A stretch of 64,000 nt of DNA from Phenylobacterium sp. (GTDB lineage: Bacteria; Pseudomonadota; Alphaproteobacteria; Caulobacterales; Caulobacteraceae): assembly GCF_004297125.1 (NCBI RefSeq), contig NZ_SCVD01000025.1:186001-250000 (forward strand). The letters are read 5' to 3'. The position numbers were made by a program, and so were the translations under genes. Positions within the stretch are counted from its first letter, which is position 1. Every line of letters begins with the position of its first letter. The notes beneath the pieces are model-generated. The model saw only the letters and a program-made list of their open reading frames with translations, was not told the DNA's origin and searched no databases. Below are positions 25,835 through 34,832 of this stretch, one piece after another.

Positions 25835-26644
25835 ATGATCAGCACCCACAAGCCCGTCGGCGAGCATCTGCGCGACTGGCGCACCCGCCGGCGTTTGAGC
25901 CAGATGGACCTCGCCCTGGAGGCCGAGATCTCCACGCGGCACCTGAGTTTCCTGGAGACCGGCCGGGCCCAGCCCAGCCGCGAGATGCTGCTGCATCTCT
26001 CCGACCAGTTGGAGATTCCGCTTCGCGAGCGGAACGTGATCCTGGTGGCCGCCGGCTTCGCGCCCGTCTTCCCAGAACGCAGCCTGGAGGATCCCCAGCT
26101 CGCCGCGGCCCGGCGGGCGGTCGACGTAATCCTGAAGGCGCACGAGCCCTACCCCGCCCTGGTGGTCGACCTCAGATGGAACCTGGTGGCCGCCAACGCC
26201 GCCATCGAGCCGCTGCTGGCCGGCGTGGATCCCGAGCTCCTGGCGGCGCCGCTCAACGTCATGCGGGTGTCGCTGCACCCGAAAGGCCTGGCGCCGCGGA
26301 TCGCCAACCTTGGCGAATGGCATGCCCATGCGTTGGAGCGCCTGCGCCGACAGGCGGAACTGACCGCCGACCCGGGCCTGCTGACGCTGATCGAGGAGAT
26401 CCGCGGCTATCCCAGCCCCCCGGCGCCCGACCGACGTCCTGAGGATTTCGGCAATGTGGTGATCCCGTTCCAGCTGATGGTAGGCGACACCGTGCTGTCG
26501 CTGTTCGGAACCACGACGGTGTTCGGCACCCCGGTCGACATCACGCTATCGGAGCTGACCCTGGAGACCTTCTTCCCCGCCGACGCGGCCACCGGCGAGG
26601 CCCTGCGCCTGGCCCACGAGGCCCGGAACGCCCGGGCCGCATGA
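25835..26644 (+). CDS. XRE-family regulator with MmyB-like ligand domain
   Basis: 269-aa transcriptional regulator. Residues 8-65 form an HTH_3 domain (LRDWRTRRRLSQMDLALEAE, STRHLSFLETGRAQPSREML). The rest (AHEPYPALVVDLRWNLVAAN, LNVMRVSLHPKGLAPRIAN, LSLFGTTTVFGTPVDITLSE) is the MmyB-like PAS-related sensing domain. Such proteins usually control a neighbouring oxidoreductase; here no clear target is adjacent. It lies 67 bases after the ACT-like pair on the same strand. Confidence 0.82.
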   Translation: MISTHKPVGEHLRDWRTRRRLSQMDLALEAEISTRHLSFLETGRAQPSREMLLHLSDQLEIPLRERNVILVAAGFAPVFPERSLEDPQLAAARRAVDVILKAHEPYPALVVDLRWNLVAANAAIEPLLAGVDPELLAAPLNVMRVSLHPKGLAPRIANLGEWHAHALERLRRQAELTADPGLLTLIEEIRGYPSPPAPDRRPEDFGNVVIPFQLMVGDTVLSLFGTTTVFGTPVDITLSELTLETFFPADAATGEALRLAHEARNARAA

Positions 26645-26650
26645 ACGACG

Positions 26651-27064
26651 CTAGAGTGTGACGCAGGCCGGGGGCGTCAGGATCACGACGGGCTCGCGCT
26701 TGAACTTGCTGCGGTAGGCCGTGCGCACGGCCTCGACCTTGCGGTGGCTGTCGCCGCCGGCCGGCAGGACCACCAGCACCATCTTGGACGCCTCGCGGAT
26801 CATGCGGTTCTCGGAGCCCTTCCACTGGCCGCCCCCGTCCACGACGGTCACGCCGTCTGGAAAGCGCGGGGTGACCTCCTGGTCGACGAACCTGCGCAGG
26901 TCGCGGTCGCCCGCCGGCGCCTGGACGCCGAGGAACAGCTGGGCCGTGCGAAGCTGGGCCTGACCCGCCGGGCAGCCCTGGGGCTTCGGCGCGCTCATGC
27001 ATCCCGCCAGACCCAGAATCAGGGTCGGGGCAAGCGCCAGAATCAAGGCCCCCGCCAGCCTCAT
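26651..27064 (-). CDS. DUF3574 lipoprotein
   Basis: 137-aa predicted lipoprotein with lipobox LAGC at about residue 22. The mature part matches DUF3574: RTAQLFLGVQAPAGDRDLRR, VTPRFPDGVTVVDGGGQW, REASKMVLVVLP. Function is unknown. It overlaps the isovaleryl-CoA dehydrogenase stop by ATGA and so is probably co-translated with it. Confidence 0.8.
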   Translation of the reverse strand: MRLAGALILALAPTLILGLAGCMSAPKPQGCPAGQAQLRTAQLFLGVQAPAGDRDLRRFVDQEVTPRFPDGVTVVDGGGQWKGSENRMIREASKMVLVVLPAGGDSHRKVEAVRTAYRSKFKREPVVILTPPACVTL

Positions 27065-28227
27065 CCGCCGACGAGCTCGCGGCCGATCAGGAAGCGTCGG
27101 ATCTCGTTCGTCCCGGCGCCGATGTCGTAGAGCTTGGCGTCGCGCAGCAGGCGCTCCACCGGAAACTCCTTGGTGTAGCCCGCGCCGCCGAGCGCCTGGA
27201 TCGCCTCCAGCGACACCTTCACGGCGTTCTCGCTCGCCATCAGGATAGCCCCAGCCGCGTCGAACCGCGTCGTCTGGCCCGCATCGCAGGCCCTGGCGAC
27301 CGCGTAGACATACGCCCGCGCCGAGTTCAGGGCCACGTACATGTCGGCGATCTTGCCCTGCATGAGCTGGAAGGAGCCGATCGGCTTCCCGAACTGCTTC
27401 CGTTCGCGCACGTAGGGCAGGACCACGTCCAGGCAGGCCTGCATGATCCCCAGCGGCCCGCCCGACAGCACCGTGCGCTCATAGTCCAGGCCGCTCATCA
27501 GCACGCCCGCGCCGCCGTTCTCGGGGCCCATGACGTTCTCTTCGGGGATCTCGCAGTCCTCGAACACCAGTTCGGCGGTGTCGGAGCCGCGCATGCCCAT
27601 CTTGTCGAGCTTGTTCGAGACGCTGAAGCCCTTGAAGCCCTTCTCGACGATGAAGGTGGTGATGCCCCGCGACGCCTCGTCGGGCGCGGTCTTGGCGTAG
27701 ACCACCAGGGTGTCGGCGTGCGGCGCGTTGGTGATCCAGAACTTCGTGCCGTTGAGCACATAGCGGTCGCCACGCTTCTCGGCCTTCAGCTTCATCGAGA
27801 CCACGTCCGAGCCGCTACCGGCTTCGCTCATCGCCAGGGAGCCGACATGCTCGCCGCTGATCAGCTTGGGCAGGTAGCGCTGCTTCTGCTCAGGTGTGCC
27901 CCAGCGGCGGAGCTGGTTCACACAGAGGTTGGAGTGGGCGCCGTAGCTCAGGCCCACCGAGGCGGAGGCCCGGCTCACCTCCTCCATGGCCACCACGTGC
28001 TCGAGGTAGCCCAGGCCCAGGCCGCCGTACTCCTCATCGACCGTGATGCCGTGCAGGCCCAGGTCGCCCATCTGCGGCCAGAGCTGGCGCGGGAAGGTGT
28101 TGGCAGCGTCGATCTCGGCCGCCAGCGGCGCGATCTTGTCGGCGCTGAAGCGGGCGGTGGTTTCGCGGATGGCGTCGGCGGCCTCGCCGAGGCCGAATTC
28201 CATCTGGGGGCCGTGGTTCGGGATCAT
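27061..28227 (-). CDS. isovaleryl-CoA dehydrogenase-like acyl-CoA dehydrogenase
   Basis: 388-aa FAD-dependent acyl-CoA dehydrogenase of leucine degradation. Family landmarks are LGLHGITVDEEYGGLGLGYL, LAMSEAGSGSDVVSMKLKAE and LDYERTVLSGGPLG, where the Glu is the catalytic base position specific to isovaleryl-CoA dehydrogenases. The C-terminus DIGAGTNEIRRFLIGREL is typical. ATG 28227 gives the normal length. No other leu/liu genes adjoin; only the DUF3574 lipoprotein is coupled. Confidence 0.9.
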   Translation of the reverse strand: MIPNHGPQMEFGLGEAADAIRETTARFSADKIAPLAAEIDAANTFPRQLWPQMGDLGLHGITVDEEYGGLGLGYLEHVVAMEEVSRASASVGLSYGAHSNLCVNQLRRWGTPEQKQRYLPKLISGEHVGSLAMSEAGSGSDVVSMKLKAEKRGDRYVLNGTKFWITNAPHADTLVVYAKTAPDEASRGITTFIVEKGFKGFSVSNKLDKMGMRGSDTAELVFEDCEIPEENVMGPENGGAGVLMSGLDYERTVLSGGPLGIMQACLDVVLPYVRERKQFGKPIGSFQLMQGKIADMYVALNSARAYVYAVARACDAGQTTRFDAAGAILMASENAVKVSLEAIQALGGAGYTKEFPVERLLRDAKLYDIGAGTNEIRRFLIGRELVGG

Positions 28228-28268
28228 GCGGCGGCTGTTAGCATGCAGCGCGCGGCCGGACAAAAACG

Positions 28269-29555
28269 CTAGTCGTCCTCGGCCTCCCGGCCCAGGCGCT
28301 GCAGCAGGCGGAAGACGGCCACCACCACGAAGCCGACTCCGGCCAGACCTGCCGGCCAGGCCACCATCAAGGGTGTCACCAGGCCGCCGGTCGACGCGGC
28401 CCGCGCGTTGAGTCCCCAGAAGATGCCGAAGCCGAAGAAGGCCAGGCCCAGCAGGGCCAGCAACAGGTCCCAGACAACCGAAATCTCACGCGGCCGAGGC
28501 CGCGGGCGTTCGCGGGCCGGGATGAACTGACGCGGCTCGGTCTCCGGGACGGCCGGGTCGGCGAAGGTCTCGGAACCTGGCGGGGCCCGGGGGATGTCGA
28601 GATCGGCGTCCAGGACGGACGGCGGCTCGGGCTCGAAAGCCGGCGCGTCACCCACGAGCGGCTCGTCGAGCGCCAGCTCGGGCTCGACATGGGTCGTGAT
28701 CGGCGGCGCGAAATCGGCCTGGGGCCGCAGGTCGTGGGCCGGCTCGAGGTCGTCGTCGGCGACGACCTCTTCGACCTCCGGTTCGGGCCCCGACGCCAGT
28801 TCCGATTCGGGCTCCGGCAGCGGCTCGGGCTCCTCGCCGGGGTCGGGGAAGATGGTCTCCAGCCGGGCGCTGACCGCCTCGGCGGCGGCCGTCACCGCGG
28901 GAATGGGCTCAGGCGTGGGCTCGGGAGGCGGTGCGGCCGGCAGCGCGTCGTCCTGGGCCTCCGCCCCGCGGCGAACCGTCACCCGGTCGCCCTCGAACGA
29001 AGTCTCCAGCCCCACCGGCCGGCGCAGGGGCACGAGGTCCAGGGCGTCGAGGTCGATGATCGGGCGGATGATCGGCGACGGCGCCGGGGCGAAATCGCCG
29101 TCCGGCGGCGTGAGGAACAGCGCCTTCTCGGCGGCGCGGCGGCGGACCAGGGTGTCGACGACGATCCGTTCGCCCTCGAAGTCCGCCTTGCGCCACAGCT
29201 CCATGGCGCAGGCCGCCTGCACCGCCGCCCCGGCGTTCAGGCGCTTCAGAACCTGGCTGCGGCGGAAGTTGTCGAGGCCAATGTTGAACGCGAAGCTGCA
29301 CAGCGCGTCGAACTCGTTCTGGCTCAGCGGGGCGTAGACGTTCTCGTTCACGGCGTGCTGGACGCTGATCAGGTCGTAGACCAGCAGGGCCTCGGCGTCG
29401 GACTCGGAAACCTCGGCGCCCTCGCGCGCGGTCAGCGTATGGCCATGACCGATCGTCCAGCGCCCGTCGGGCAGCTGGGCGGCGTGTCGGCGGTAGCCTT
29501 CGAACCGCTTGATCAGCTCGATGGCCGCCCGGGAAACGCGGTGGCGCGAGAGCAT
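28269..29555 (-). CDS. GH24 lysozyme-like protein with acidic linker and C-terminal membrane anchor
   Basis: 428-aa protein. Residues 1-150 form a phage-type lysozyme domain with the catalytic Glu in LIKRFEGYRR and TIGHGHT close by. A long Pro/Glu/Asp-rich linker spans about 200-350, and two transmembrane segments (WDLLLALLGLAFFGFGIFWG and PAGLAGVGFVVVAVF) lie near the end. There is no N-terminal signal peptide, so how the muramidase domain reaches the periplasm is unclear. ATG 29555 follows GGGAGCC. No phage genes surround it. Confidence 0.78.
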   Translation of the reverse strand: MLSRHRVSRAAIELIKRFEGYRRHAAQLPDGRWTIGHGHTLTAREGAEVSESDAEALLVYDLISVQHAVNENVYAPLSQNEFDALCSFAFNIGLDNFRRSQVLKRLNAGAAVQAACAMELWRKADFEGERIVVDTLVRRRAAEKALFLTPPDGDFAPAPSPIIRPIIDLDALDLVPLRRPVGLETSFEGDRVTVRRGAEAQDDALPAAPPPEPTPEPIPAVTAAAEAVSARLETIFPDPGEEPEPLPEPESELASGPEPEVEEVVADDDLEPAHDLRPQADFAPPITTHVEPELALDEPLVGDAPAFEPEPPSVLDADLDIPRAPPGSETFADPAVPETEPRQFIPARERPRPRPREISVVWDLLLALLGLAFFGFGIFWGLNARAASTGGLVTPLMVAWPAGLAGVGFVVVAVFRLLQRLGREAEDD

Positions 29556-29625
29556 GGCTCCCAATCGTCCCAAATCGGCACAGGCGACAGGCGCCTGACA
29601 GGATCAGGCGCAAGCCTGACGCCAG

Positions 29626-31041
29626 TTACAATAGGATGAGGCTCGCCAGCCCCAGAAAAGACAGGAAACCCATGAGGTCCGTGACGAAAGTTACGAACAC
29701 GGACGAGGAAACCGCAGGATCGCGGCCGAAGCGCTCCAGCGTGAGCGGCGCCAGCACCCCCGCGGCGGCGGCCAGGAAGATGTTGACGATCAGCGCCAGC
29801 GCGATGGTGATCGACAGGCGCAGGTCCTGGAAGAAGGCGAACGTGGCGATGGCCATGATCAGGCCCACGACCGCCCCGTTGGCCAGGCCCACGGTCATCT
29901 CGCGCATGACGATGCGCAGCGAATTGGCGGCGGTCAGCTCGCGGCTGGCCAGGGCGCGCACGGCGACGGCCAGCGCCTGGGTGCCGGCGTTGCCGCCCAC
30001 CGAGGCCACGATCGGCATCAGGATGGCCAGGGTGACCAGCTTGGCGATCTCGTCCTGGTAGACGTTGATCGCCTGGACCGCGACGGCCTCGGTCGCGAGG
30101 TTCAGCACCAGCCACGGCAGGCGCGACTTCACGATGTCCAGCACGCCGGCGTCGCGGCCGGCGTCCGACACACCGGCCAGGGCCAGGATGTCCTCCTCGC
30201 CCTCCTCCTGGATGACGCCCACGATGTCGTCGACGGTGATCTGGCCCACCAGCCGACCGGCCGAGTCGATGACCGGAGCCGAGATCAGGTGGTACTTGTC
30301 GAAGATATAGGCGACCTCTTCCTGGTCGAGGTCGACGGTGATCTCCGTCACCGGCTCCATGATCTGAGCCAGCGGGGTCTGGCGGCCGGTGCGCAGCAGG
30401 TGGCTGACCGGTACGGCGCCCACAGGCTTGTAGGCCGGATCGACCACATAGACGTCGAAGAACAGCTCGGGCAGTTCGTCCGATTCCTTGCGGAAGTGGT
30501 CGATGGCCTGGCCCACGGTCCAGAACTGCGGCGCGGCCACCACCTCGCGCTGCATCAGGCGGCCGGCGGTCTCCTCGCCGTAGGACAGCGTGCTCTCGAT
30601 CGCCGCCCGCTCCTGTTCGGGCATGGCGGCCATGACCTCGGCGCGCTTGTCGTCCTCCAGGTCGTCGACGACGTCGGCGGCGTCGTCCGACTCCATCTCG
30701 CCGATTGCCTTCGCCAGGGTCGCCGAGGGAACGTGCTCCAGCACCTCTTCGCGGATCTCGCTGTCCAGTTCGGACAGGATCTCAGCCAGGGTCTGGGGAT
30801 CGAGATGCGGGACCAGCTCCTCCCGCGCGTCGGCGGACAGGAAACCCATCAGGTCGGCGACATCCGCGGGGTGCAGCGCCCCCAACAGCTCCCGCAGCCG
30901 ATCGGCGTCGCCGCGGTCCAGGGCGTCGGCGACGTCCGAAACGAATTCCGGATTCAGCGCATAGTCGTCTTCGAGGGCGAGGTCTTCGAGGTCTTCCTCA
31001 ACGTCCGCAGCCGCGGTGAGATCGTCCGTTTCGCGTACCAT
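29626..31041 (-). CDS. mgtE: MgtE magnesium transporter
   Basis: 471-aa inner-membrane Mg2+ channel. The N-terminal MgtE_N helical domain is acidic (residues 35-140), two CBS domains span about 150-275 (VYVVDPAYKPVGAVPVSHLL, VIDSAGRLVGQITVDDIVGV), and five TM helices end with the pore segment PIVASVGGNAGTQALAVAVR. It opens when cytoplasmic Mg2+ is low. Two hairpins precede it, but no known Mg2+ riboswitch signature was recognised. Confidence 0.93.
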   Translation of the reverse strand: MVRETDDLTAAADVEEDLEDLALEDDYALNPEFVSDVADALDRGDADRLRELLGALHPADVADLMGFLSADAREELVPHLDPQTLAEILSELDSEIREEVLEHVPSATLAKAIGEMESDDAADVVDDLEDDKRAEVMAAMPEQERAAIESTLSYGEETAGRLMQREVVAAPQFWTVGQAIDHFRKESDELPELFFDVYVVDPAYKPVGAVPVSHLLRTGRQTPLAQIMEPVTEITVDLDQEEVAYIFDKYHLISAPVIDSAGRLVGQITVDDIVGVIQEEGEEDILALAGVSDAGRDAGVLDIVKSRLPWLVLNLATEAVAVQAINVYQDEIAKLVTLAILMPIVASVGGNAGTQALAVAVRALASRELTAANSLRIVMREMTVGLANGAVVGLIMAIATFAFFQDLRLSITIALALIVNIFLAAAAGVLAPLTLERFGRDPAVSSSVFVTFVTDLMGFLSFLGLASLILL

Positions 31042-31087
31042 GCGGACCTCCCCAGGCTATATGTGGACGGCTTTGCTCGTTCCCTGC

Positions 31088-31178
31088 GCGATCGGCGAGC
31101 GCCGATCGCTCACAACTCTCGCTGAAGTCTAGACCATTCGTCGTGCTGAGAGCGGGGCCCCCGAACAACGAATGGTCT
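31088..31178. repeat. two inverted repeats between tRNA-Leu and mgtE
   Basis: GCGATCGGCG-AG-CGCCGATCGC (31088-31109) is a perfect 10-bp palindrome. AGACCATTCGT (31131-31141) is perfectly inverted at 31168-31178 around a 26-nt loop. The second begins 21 bases beyond the tRNA 3' end and could end or process that transcript; neither has a T-run. Confidence 0.5.
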
Positions 31179-31199
31179 GGGGTGAAGACCCTGATTCAC

Positions 31200-31284
31200 T
31201 GGTGCGGTCGAGAAGACTCGAACTTCCACGGGTTGCCCCACAGCGACCTCAACGCTGCGCGTCTACCAATTCCGCCACGACCGC
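31200..31284 (-). tRNA. tRNA-Leu (GAG)
   Basis: 85-nt leucine tRNA on the minus strand with long variable arm. The acceptor stem is GCGGTCG/CGACCGC, the D-arm includes AATTGGTAGACGC, the anticodon loop is TTGAGGT (anticodon GAG), and the T-arm contains GTTCGAGTC. CCA is encoded at the 3' end (31200-31202). Confidence 0.97.
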
Positions 31285-31335
31285 TCGTGGTGAGGCGCGG
31301 CAACTATCAAACCCCGCCCGCCTTGTGAAGTGCGC

Positions 31336-31587
31336 TTAGACCGCGCCGGCCATGTAGTCGTAAACGTTGGCTTCGCGGGTGACGGTGATGGCGATGCGTT
31401 CGTCGTTGATCTGGATCTCGCCGCGGGCCACCGGATGGTTGTTGGCCAGGATCCAGACTTCCTCGTTCACGGTCGTGTCCAGCGGGATGACCGCGCCCCG
31501 GCCCATGCGCAGCAGCTGCTGCATGGGCAGGGTGGCGCGACCCAGCACCACCTGGATTTCGACATTGACGGCCTTGACCTGGCTCAC
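31336..31587 (-). CDS. FliN/SpoA-domain flagellar motor switch-like protein
   Basis: 83-aa single SpoA domain: VNVEIQVVLGRATLPMQQLL, GRGAVIPLDTTVNEEVWIL, NHPVARGEIQINDERIAI. This is the C-ring FliN/FliM C-terminal fold. It is shorter than a typical FliN and stands alone, away from other flagellar genes, next to tRNA-Leu. It may be the FliN of this organism or a paralogue. Confidence 0.8.
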   Translation of the reverse strand: MSQVKAVNVEIQVVLGRATLPMQQLLRMGRGAVIPLDTTVNEEVWILANNHPVARGEIQINDERIAITVTREANVYDYMAGAV

Positions 31588-31655
31588 GAAGGAAACCCCG
31601 ACTTTTCACTCATGGGCTTTGCGCGACGCACGCCCGAGCCCCACATTGGCCCGAC

Positions 31656-32408
31656 ATGCTTGACCGCACGTTAAATATCCCCGGCGAAGCGCTGTTCGGT
31701 CGCACGGACGGCCAGGCCGCCGGGTGGGCGGTTTCGCGCGGCCCGGTGGCCTATCCCGAGGCGGTCGCCGCCATGGAGGCCCGCGCCGCCGCCATCGCCG
31801 AGGGCAGCGCCGGTGAGTTGGTTTGGCTGCTGGAGCATCCACCGCTCTACACGGCCGGCGTTTCGGCCAAGCCCGGGGACCTCATAGAGCCCGACCGATT
31901 CCCCGTGTTCCAGAGCGGGCGCGGCGGCCAGTTCACCTACCACGGCCCCGGTCAGCGCGTGGCCTACGTCATGCTGGACCTTACCAAGCGCGGCCGCGAC
32001 GTTCGGGCTTTCGTGGCCGCCCTGGAGACCTGGGTGATCGGCGCGCTGGACGCCTTCAACGTCACCGGCGAGATCCGCGATGGCCGGGTGGGCGTCTGGG
32101 TCGAGCGGCGCAGTCCCGGCGCCCTGCCCCGGGAAGACAAGATCGCCGCCATCGGCGTGAAGTTGCGCAAATGGGTCTCGTTCCACGGCATTTCGCTCAA
32201 CGTCGAGCCGGACCTCGGCCACTTCGGCGGCATCGTCCCCTGCGGCGTCACCGAGCACGGCGTCACGAGCTTGGTCGACCTGGGCCTGCCCGTGACCATG
32301 GACGAGGTCGACGCGGCGCTGAAGGCGAGCTTCCGGCGGGTGTTCGGCGCGGTGGAAGCCGTGGAACCTCCTCAGACCGCCGCCAGCCCCATCGGGTTCA
32401 ACCCGTAG
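31656..32408 (+). CDS. lipB: lipoyl(octanoyl) transferase
   Basis: 250-aa enzyme that moves octanoate from acyl-carrier protein to E2/GcvH lysines. Signature segments are LLEHPPLYTAGVSA, GRGGQFTYHGPGQRVAYVML, the catalytic Lys region KIAAIGVKLRKWVSFHGISL and the catalytic Cys in GGIVPCGV. The N-terminal about 25 residues are variable. It is divergent from the FliN-like gene, and its last 37 bases overlap the convergent DUF805 gene. Confidence 0.94.
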   Translation: MLDRTLNIPGEALFGRTDGQAAGWAVSRGPVAYPEAVAAMEARAAAIAEGSAGELVWLLEHPPLYTAGVSAKPGDLIEPDRFPVFQSGRGGQFTYHGPGQRVAYVMLDLTKRGRDVRAFVAALETWVIGALDAFNVTGEIRDGRVGVWVERRSPGALPREDKIAAIGVKLRKWVSFHGISLNVEPDLGHFGGIVPCGVTEHGVTSLVDLGLPVTMDEVDAALKASFRRVFGAVEAVEPPQTAASPIGFNP

Positions 32409-32764
32409 CGGTTGGCCCCCTGCTCGCCCGGCATGACCGCCAGCTCCACGAACGCCCAGACCAGGACCAGGAAGAACAGGAAGTCCAGGAAGCTCTCCGG
32501 GTGCGGCCAGACCGCCACGACCGAGGCCAGGATCAGCGCCGCCCACCAGCCTGAGCGGCCCCGGTCGTGCAGCCGCTTCGAGAGCACGCAGGCGCCGGCG
32601 TAGAACAGGGCCGGATAGACCGCCCAGCCGGTGATCCAGTGCAGCGTCGAGCCCACCAGCGCCTCGTACAGCGCCGCCAGGCCCACCAGCGTCGCGGCGG
32701 CGATCAGCGACGGCAGCCGCGGCGCGCGGCCCTGGCCTGAGAAGAAGAGCTCCGCGAAGCCCAT
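32372..32764 (-). CDS. DUF805 membrane protein
   Basis: 130-aa inner-membrane protein with about four TM segments. The diagnostic KRLHDRGRSGWWAAL motif lies between TM segments, and GYLNP-like MPGEQGANRYGLNPMG ends the chain. Function is unknown. The 3' end overlaps lipB on the opposite strand by 37 bp. Confidence 0.82.
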   Translation of the reverse strand: MGFAELFFSGQGRAPRLPSLIAAATLVGLAALYEALVGSTLHWITGWAVYPALFYAGACVLSKRLHDRGRSGWWAALILASVVAVWPHPESFLDFLFFLVLVWAFVELAVMPGEQGANRYGLNPMGLAAV

Positions 32765-32786
32765 CGAATCCCCCGAGCGACTGTGC

Positions 32787-34763
32787 TCAGGCGAACTCTA
32801 CCAGAACCTCGTCGGCCGCGACGCTGTCGCCGGACTTGACGTTGACGGCCTTGATCGTGCCGTCGCGCTCGGCCCGCAGGATGTTCTGCATCTTCATGGC
32901 CTCGAGCACCGCCACCACCTCGCCGGTCTTCACCTCCTGGCCCGTCAGGACGTCGATGGAGACCACCAGGCCCGGCATGGGCGACAGCACCATCTTGGAG
33001 GTGTCGGCCGCCTTCTTCGGCGGCAGCTTCTCGTGCAGCTCGGCCGAACGGGGCGTCAGGACCAGGACATGCAGGGTCGTGGCGCGGTGGCGGATGGTGA
33101 AGCCCTCGGCCGCCGGCTTCACCGCCACGGTGAAGTCCTGGCCGTCGAGGTTCGCCCGGAACACCGGCTGGCCCGGCCGCCACTGGATATCCTCCAGCCT
33201 AAGCTTGCGCCCGTCGGCCAGGATGTTGAGCCCGCCGTCCACGGCGGTGGCGCTCATGGCCAGCTTCTTCAGGCCCGAGACCACCACCCAGTCGGTGCGC
33301 ACCTGGTCCGGCGCGGACCGCGCCAGCAGCGCCCGGTGCATGGCCAGGGCGACGGCGCTCATCAGGTCGCGCTGGGCGTTGGTGGGCGGCAGGCCGTGGA
33401 AGCCGTCCGGGAACTCGTCCTTGATATAGTTGGTCGAAAGCTTGCCCGAGCGGAACCGCTTCTGGTCCATCACCGCCGCCAGGAACGGGATGTTCTGGCC
33501 CAGGCCCTCGATGTGGAAGTCCTCAAGCGCCCGGCCCATGACGTCGATGGCCGCCTCGCGGGTCTTCCCCCAGGTCGACAGCTTGGAGATCATCGGGTCG
33601 TAGAACATCGAGATCTCGTCGCCCTCGCGGACCCCGGCGTCGTTGCGGACGAAGCCGCCGCCAGGAAGCTCGCCCTCCGCCGGCGGCGAATAGCGCACCA
33701 GCCGGCCGATCGACGGCAGGAAGCCGCGGTACGGGTCCTCGGCGTAGATCCGGCTCTCCATGGCCCAGCCGTTGATCTTCAGATCCTTCTGGGCGAACGG
33801 CAGCTTCTCGCCGTAGGCCGAGCGGATCATCTGCTCGACCAGGTCGACGCCGGTGATCATCTCGGTGACCGGATGCTCCACCTGCAGGCGGGTGTTCATC
33901 TCCAGGAAGAAGAAGCTCCTGTCCTGGCCGGCCACGAACTCGACGGTGCCGGCGCTGTCGTACTGCACGGCCTTGGCCAGGGCGACGGCCTGGTCGCCCA
34001 TGGCCTTTCGGGTCTTCTCGTCGAGCAGCGGGCTGGGCGCCTCTTCGATGACCTTCTGGTTGCGGCGCTGGATCGAGCACTCGCGCTCGAACAGGTGGAC
34101 CACGTTGCCATGCTTGTCGCCCAGCACCTGGATCTCGACGTGGCGCGGGCTCTCGATGAACTTCTCGATGAAGATCCGGTCGTCGCCGAAGCTGGACTTG
34201 GCCTCGGACCGGACGGCCGGGAAGCCCTCCTCCACGTCCTTGCGGTTCCAGGCGACGCGGATGCCCTTGCCGCCGCCGCCCGCGGAGGCCTTGATCATCA
34301 CCGGATAGCCGATCTCCTCGGAGATCCGGATGGCGTGGGCCGTGTCGTCGATCTCGCCGACGTGGCCCGGCACGACCGAGACACCGGCCTTGGTCGCGAA
34401 CTTCTTGGACTCGATCTTGTCGCCCATCGCCTCGATGGCGTACGGGTTCGGGCCGATGAAGACGATGCCCTCCTCGGCCAGCCGCCGGGCGAAGCTCGCA
34501 TTCTCCGAGAGGAAGCCGAAGCCCGGGTGGACCGCCTCGGCGCCCGTGGCGCGCACGGCGTCGACGATCTTGTCGGCGACCAGGTAGCTTTCGGACGCCG
34601 GCGCGCCGCCGATGAAGACGGTCTCGTCGGCCATCTCCACCGCCATCGAATCGGCGTCAGCTTCCGAGTAGACCACCACCGTCCCGATGCCCATGCGGCG
34701 GCAGGTCTTGATGATCCGGACGGCGATTTCGCCCCGGTTGGCGATCAGGATCTTCGAGAACAT
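32787..34763 (-). CDS. pccA: propionyl-CoA carboxylase alpha (biotin) subunit
   Basis: 658-aa biotin carboxylase/carrier subunit. Biotin carboxylase domain: KILIANRGEIAVRIIKT at the N-terminus, ATP-grasp glycine loop KASAGGGGKGIRVAW, catalytic region FLEMNTRLQVEHPVTEM. A BT domain follows, and the C-terminal BCCP carries the biotinylated Lys in LEAMKMQNIL. It makes methylmalonyl-CoA with PccB. ATG 34763 gives the normal length. Its partner pccB is 2.3 kb away, separated by three other genes. Confidence 0.92.
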   Translation of the reverse strand: MFSKILIANRGEIAVRIIKTCRRMGIGTVVVYSEADADSMAVEMADETVFIGGAPASESYLVADKIVDAVRATGAEAVHPGFGFLSENASFARRLAEEGIVFIGPNPYAIEAMGDKIESKKFATKAGVSVVPGHVGEIDDTAHAIRISEEIGYPVMIKASAGGGGKGIRVAWNRKDVEEGFPAVRSEAKSSFGDDRIFIEKFIESPRHVEIQVLGDKHGNVVHLFERECSIQRRNQKVIEEAPSPLLDEKTRKAMGDQAVALAKAVQYDSAGTVEFVAGQDRSFFFLEMNTRLQVEHPVTEMITGVDLVEQMIRSAYGEKLPFAQKDLKINGWAMESRIYAEDPYRGFLPSIGRLVRYSPPAEGELPGGGFVRNDAGVREGDEISMFYDPMISKLSTWGKTREAAIDVMGRALEDFHIEGLGQNIPFLAAVMDQKRFRSGKLSTNYIKDEFPDGFHGLPPTNAQRDLMSAVALAMHRALLARSAPDQVRTDWVVVSGLKKLAMSATAVDGGLNILADGRKLRLEDIQWRPGQPVFRANLDGQDFTVAVKPAAEGFTIRHRATTLHVLVLTPRSAELHEKLPPKKAADTSKMVLSPMPGLVVSIDVLTGQEVKTGEVVAVLEAMKMQNILRAERDGTIKAVNVKSGDSVAADEVLVEFA

Positions 34764-34832
34764 CCGGGCCCTTAAACGATTGCTCCAACGACGGTCTTCC
34801 GCCGCGAAGGGCGGGACCTTAGATTGGCGTCC

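Noticed and set aside
28269..29555. Prophage remnant marked by the lysozyme gene
   Set aside because: No integrase, holin, portal or tail genes nearby; C-terminal TM anchors and acidic linker are unlike phage endolysins.
31200..31284. tRNA-Leu as an integration site of a mobile element
   Set aside because: No partial tRNA duplicate or integrase was found on either side; neighbours are ordinary chromosomal genes.
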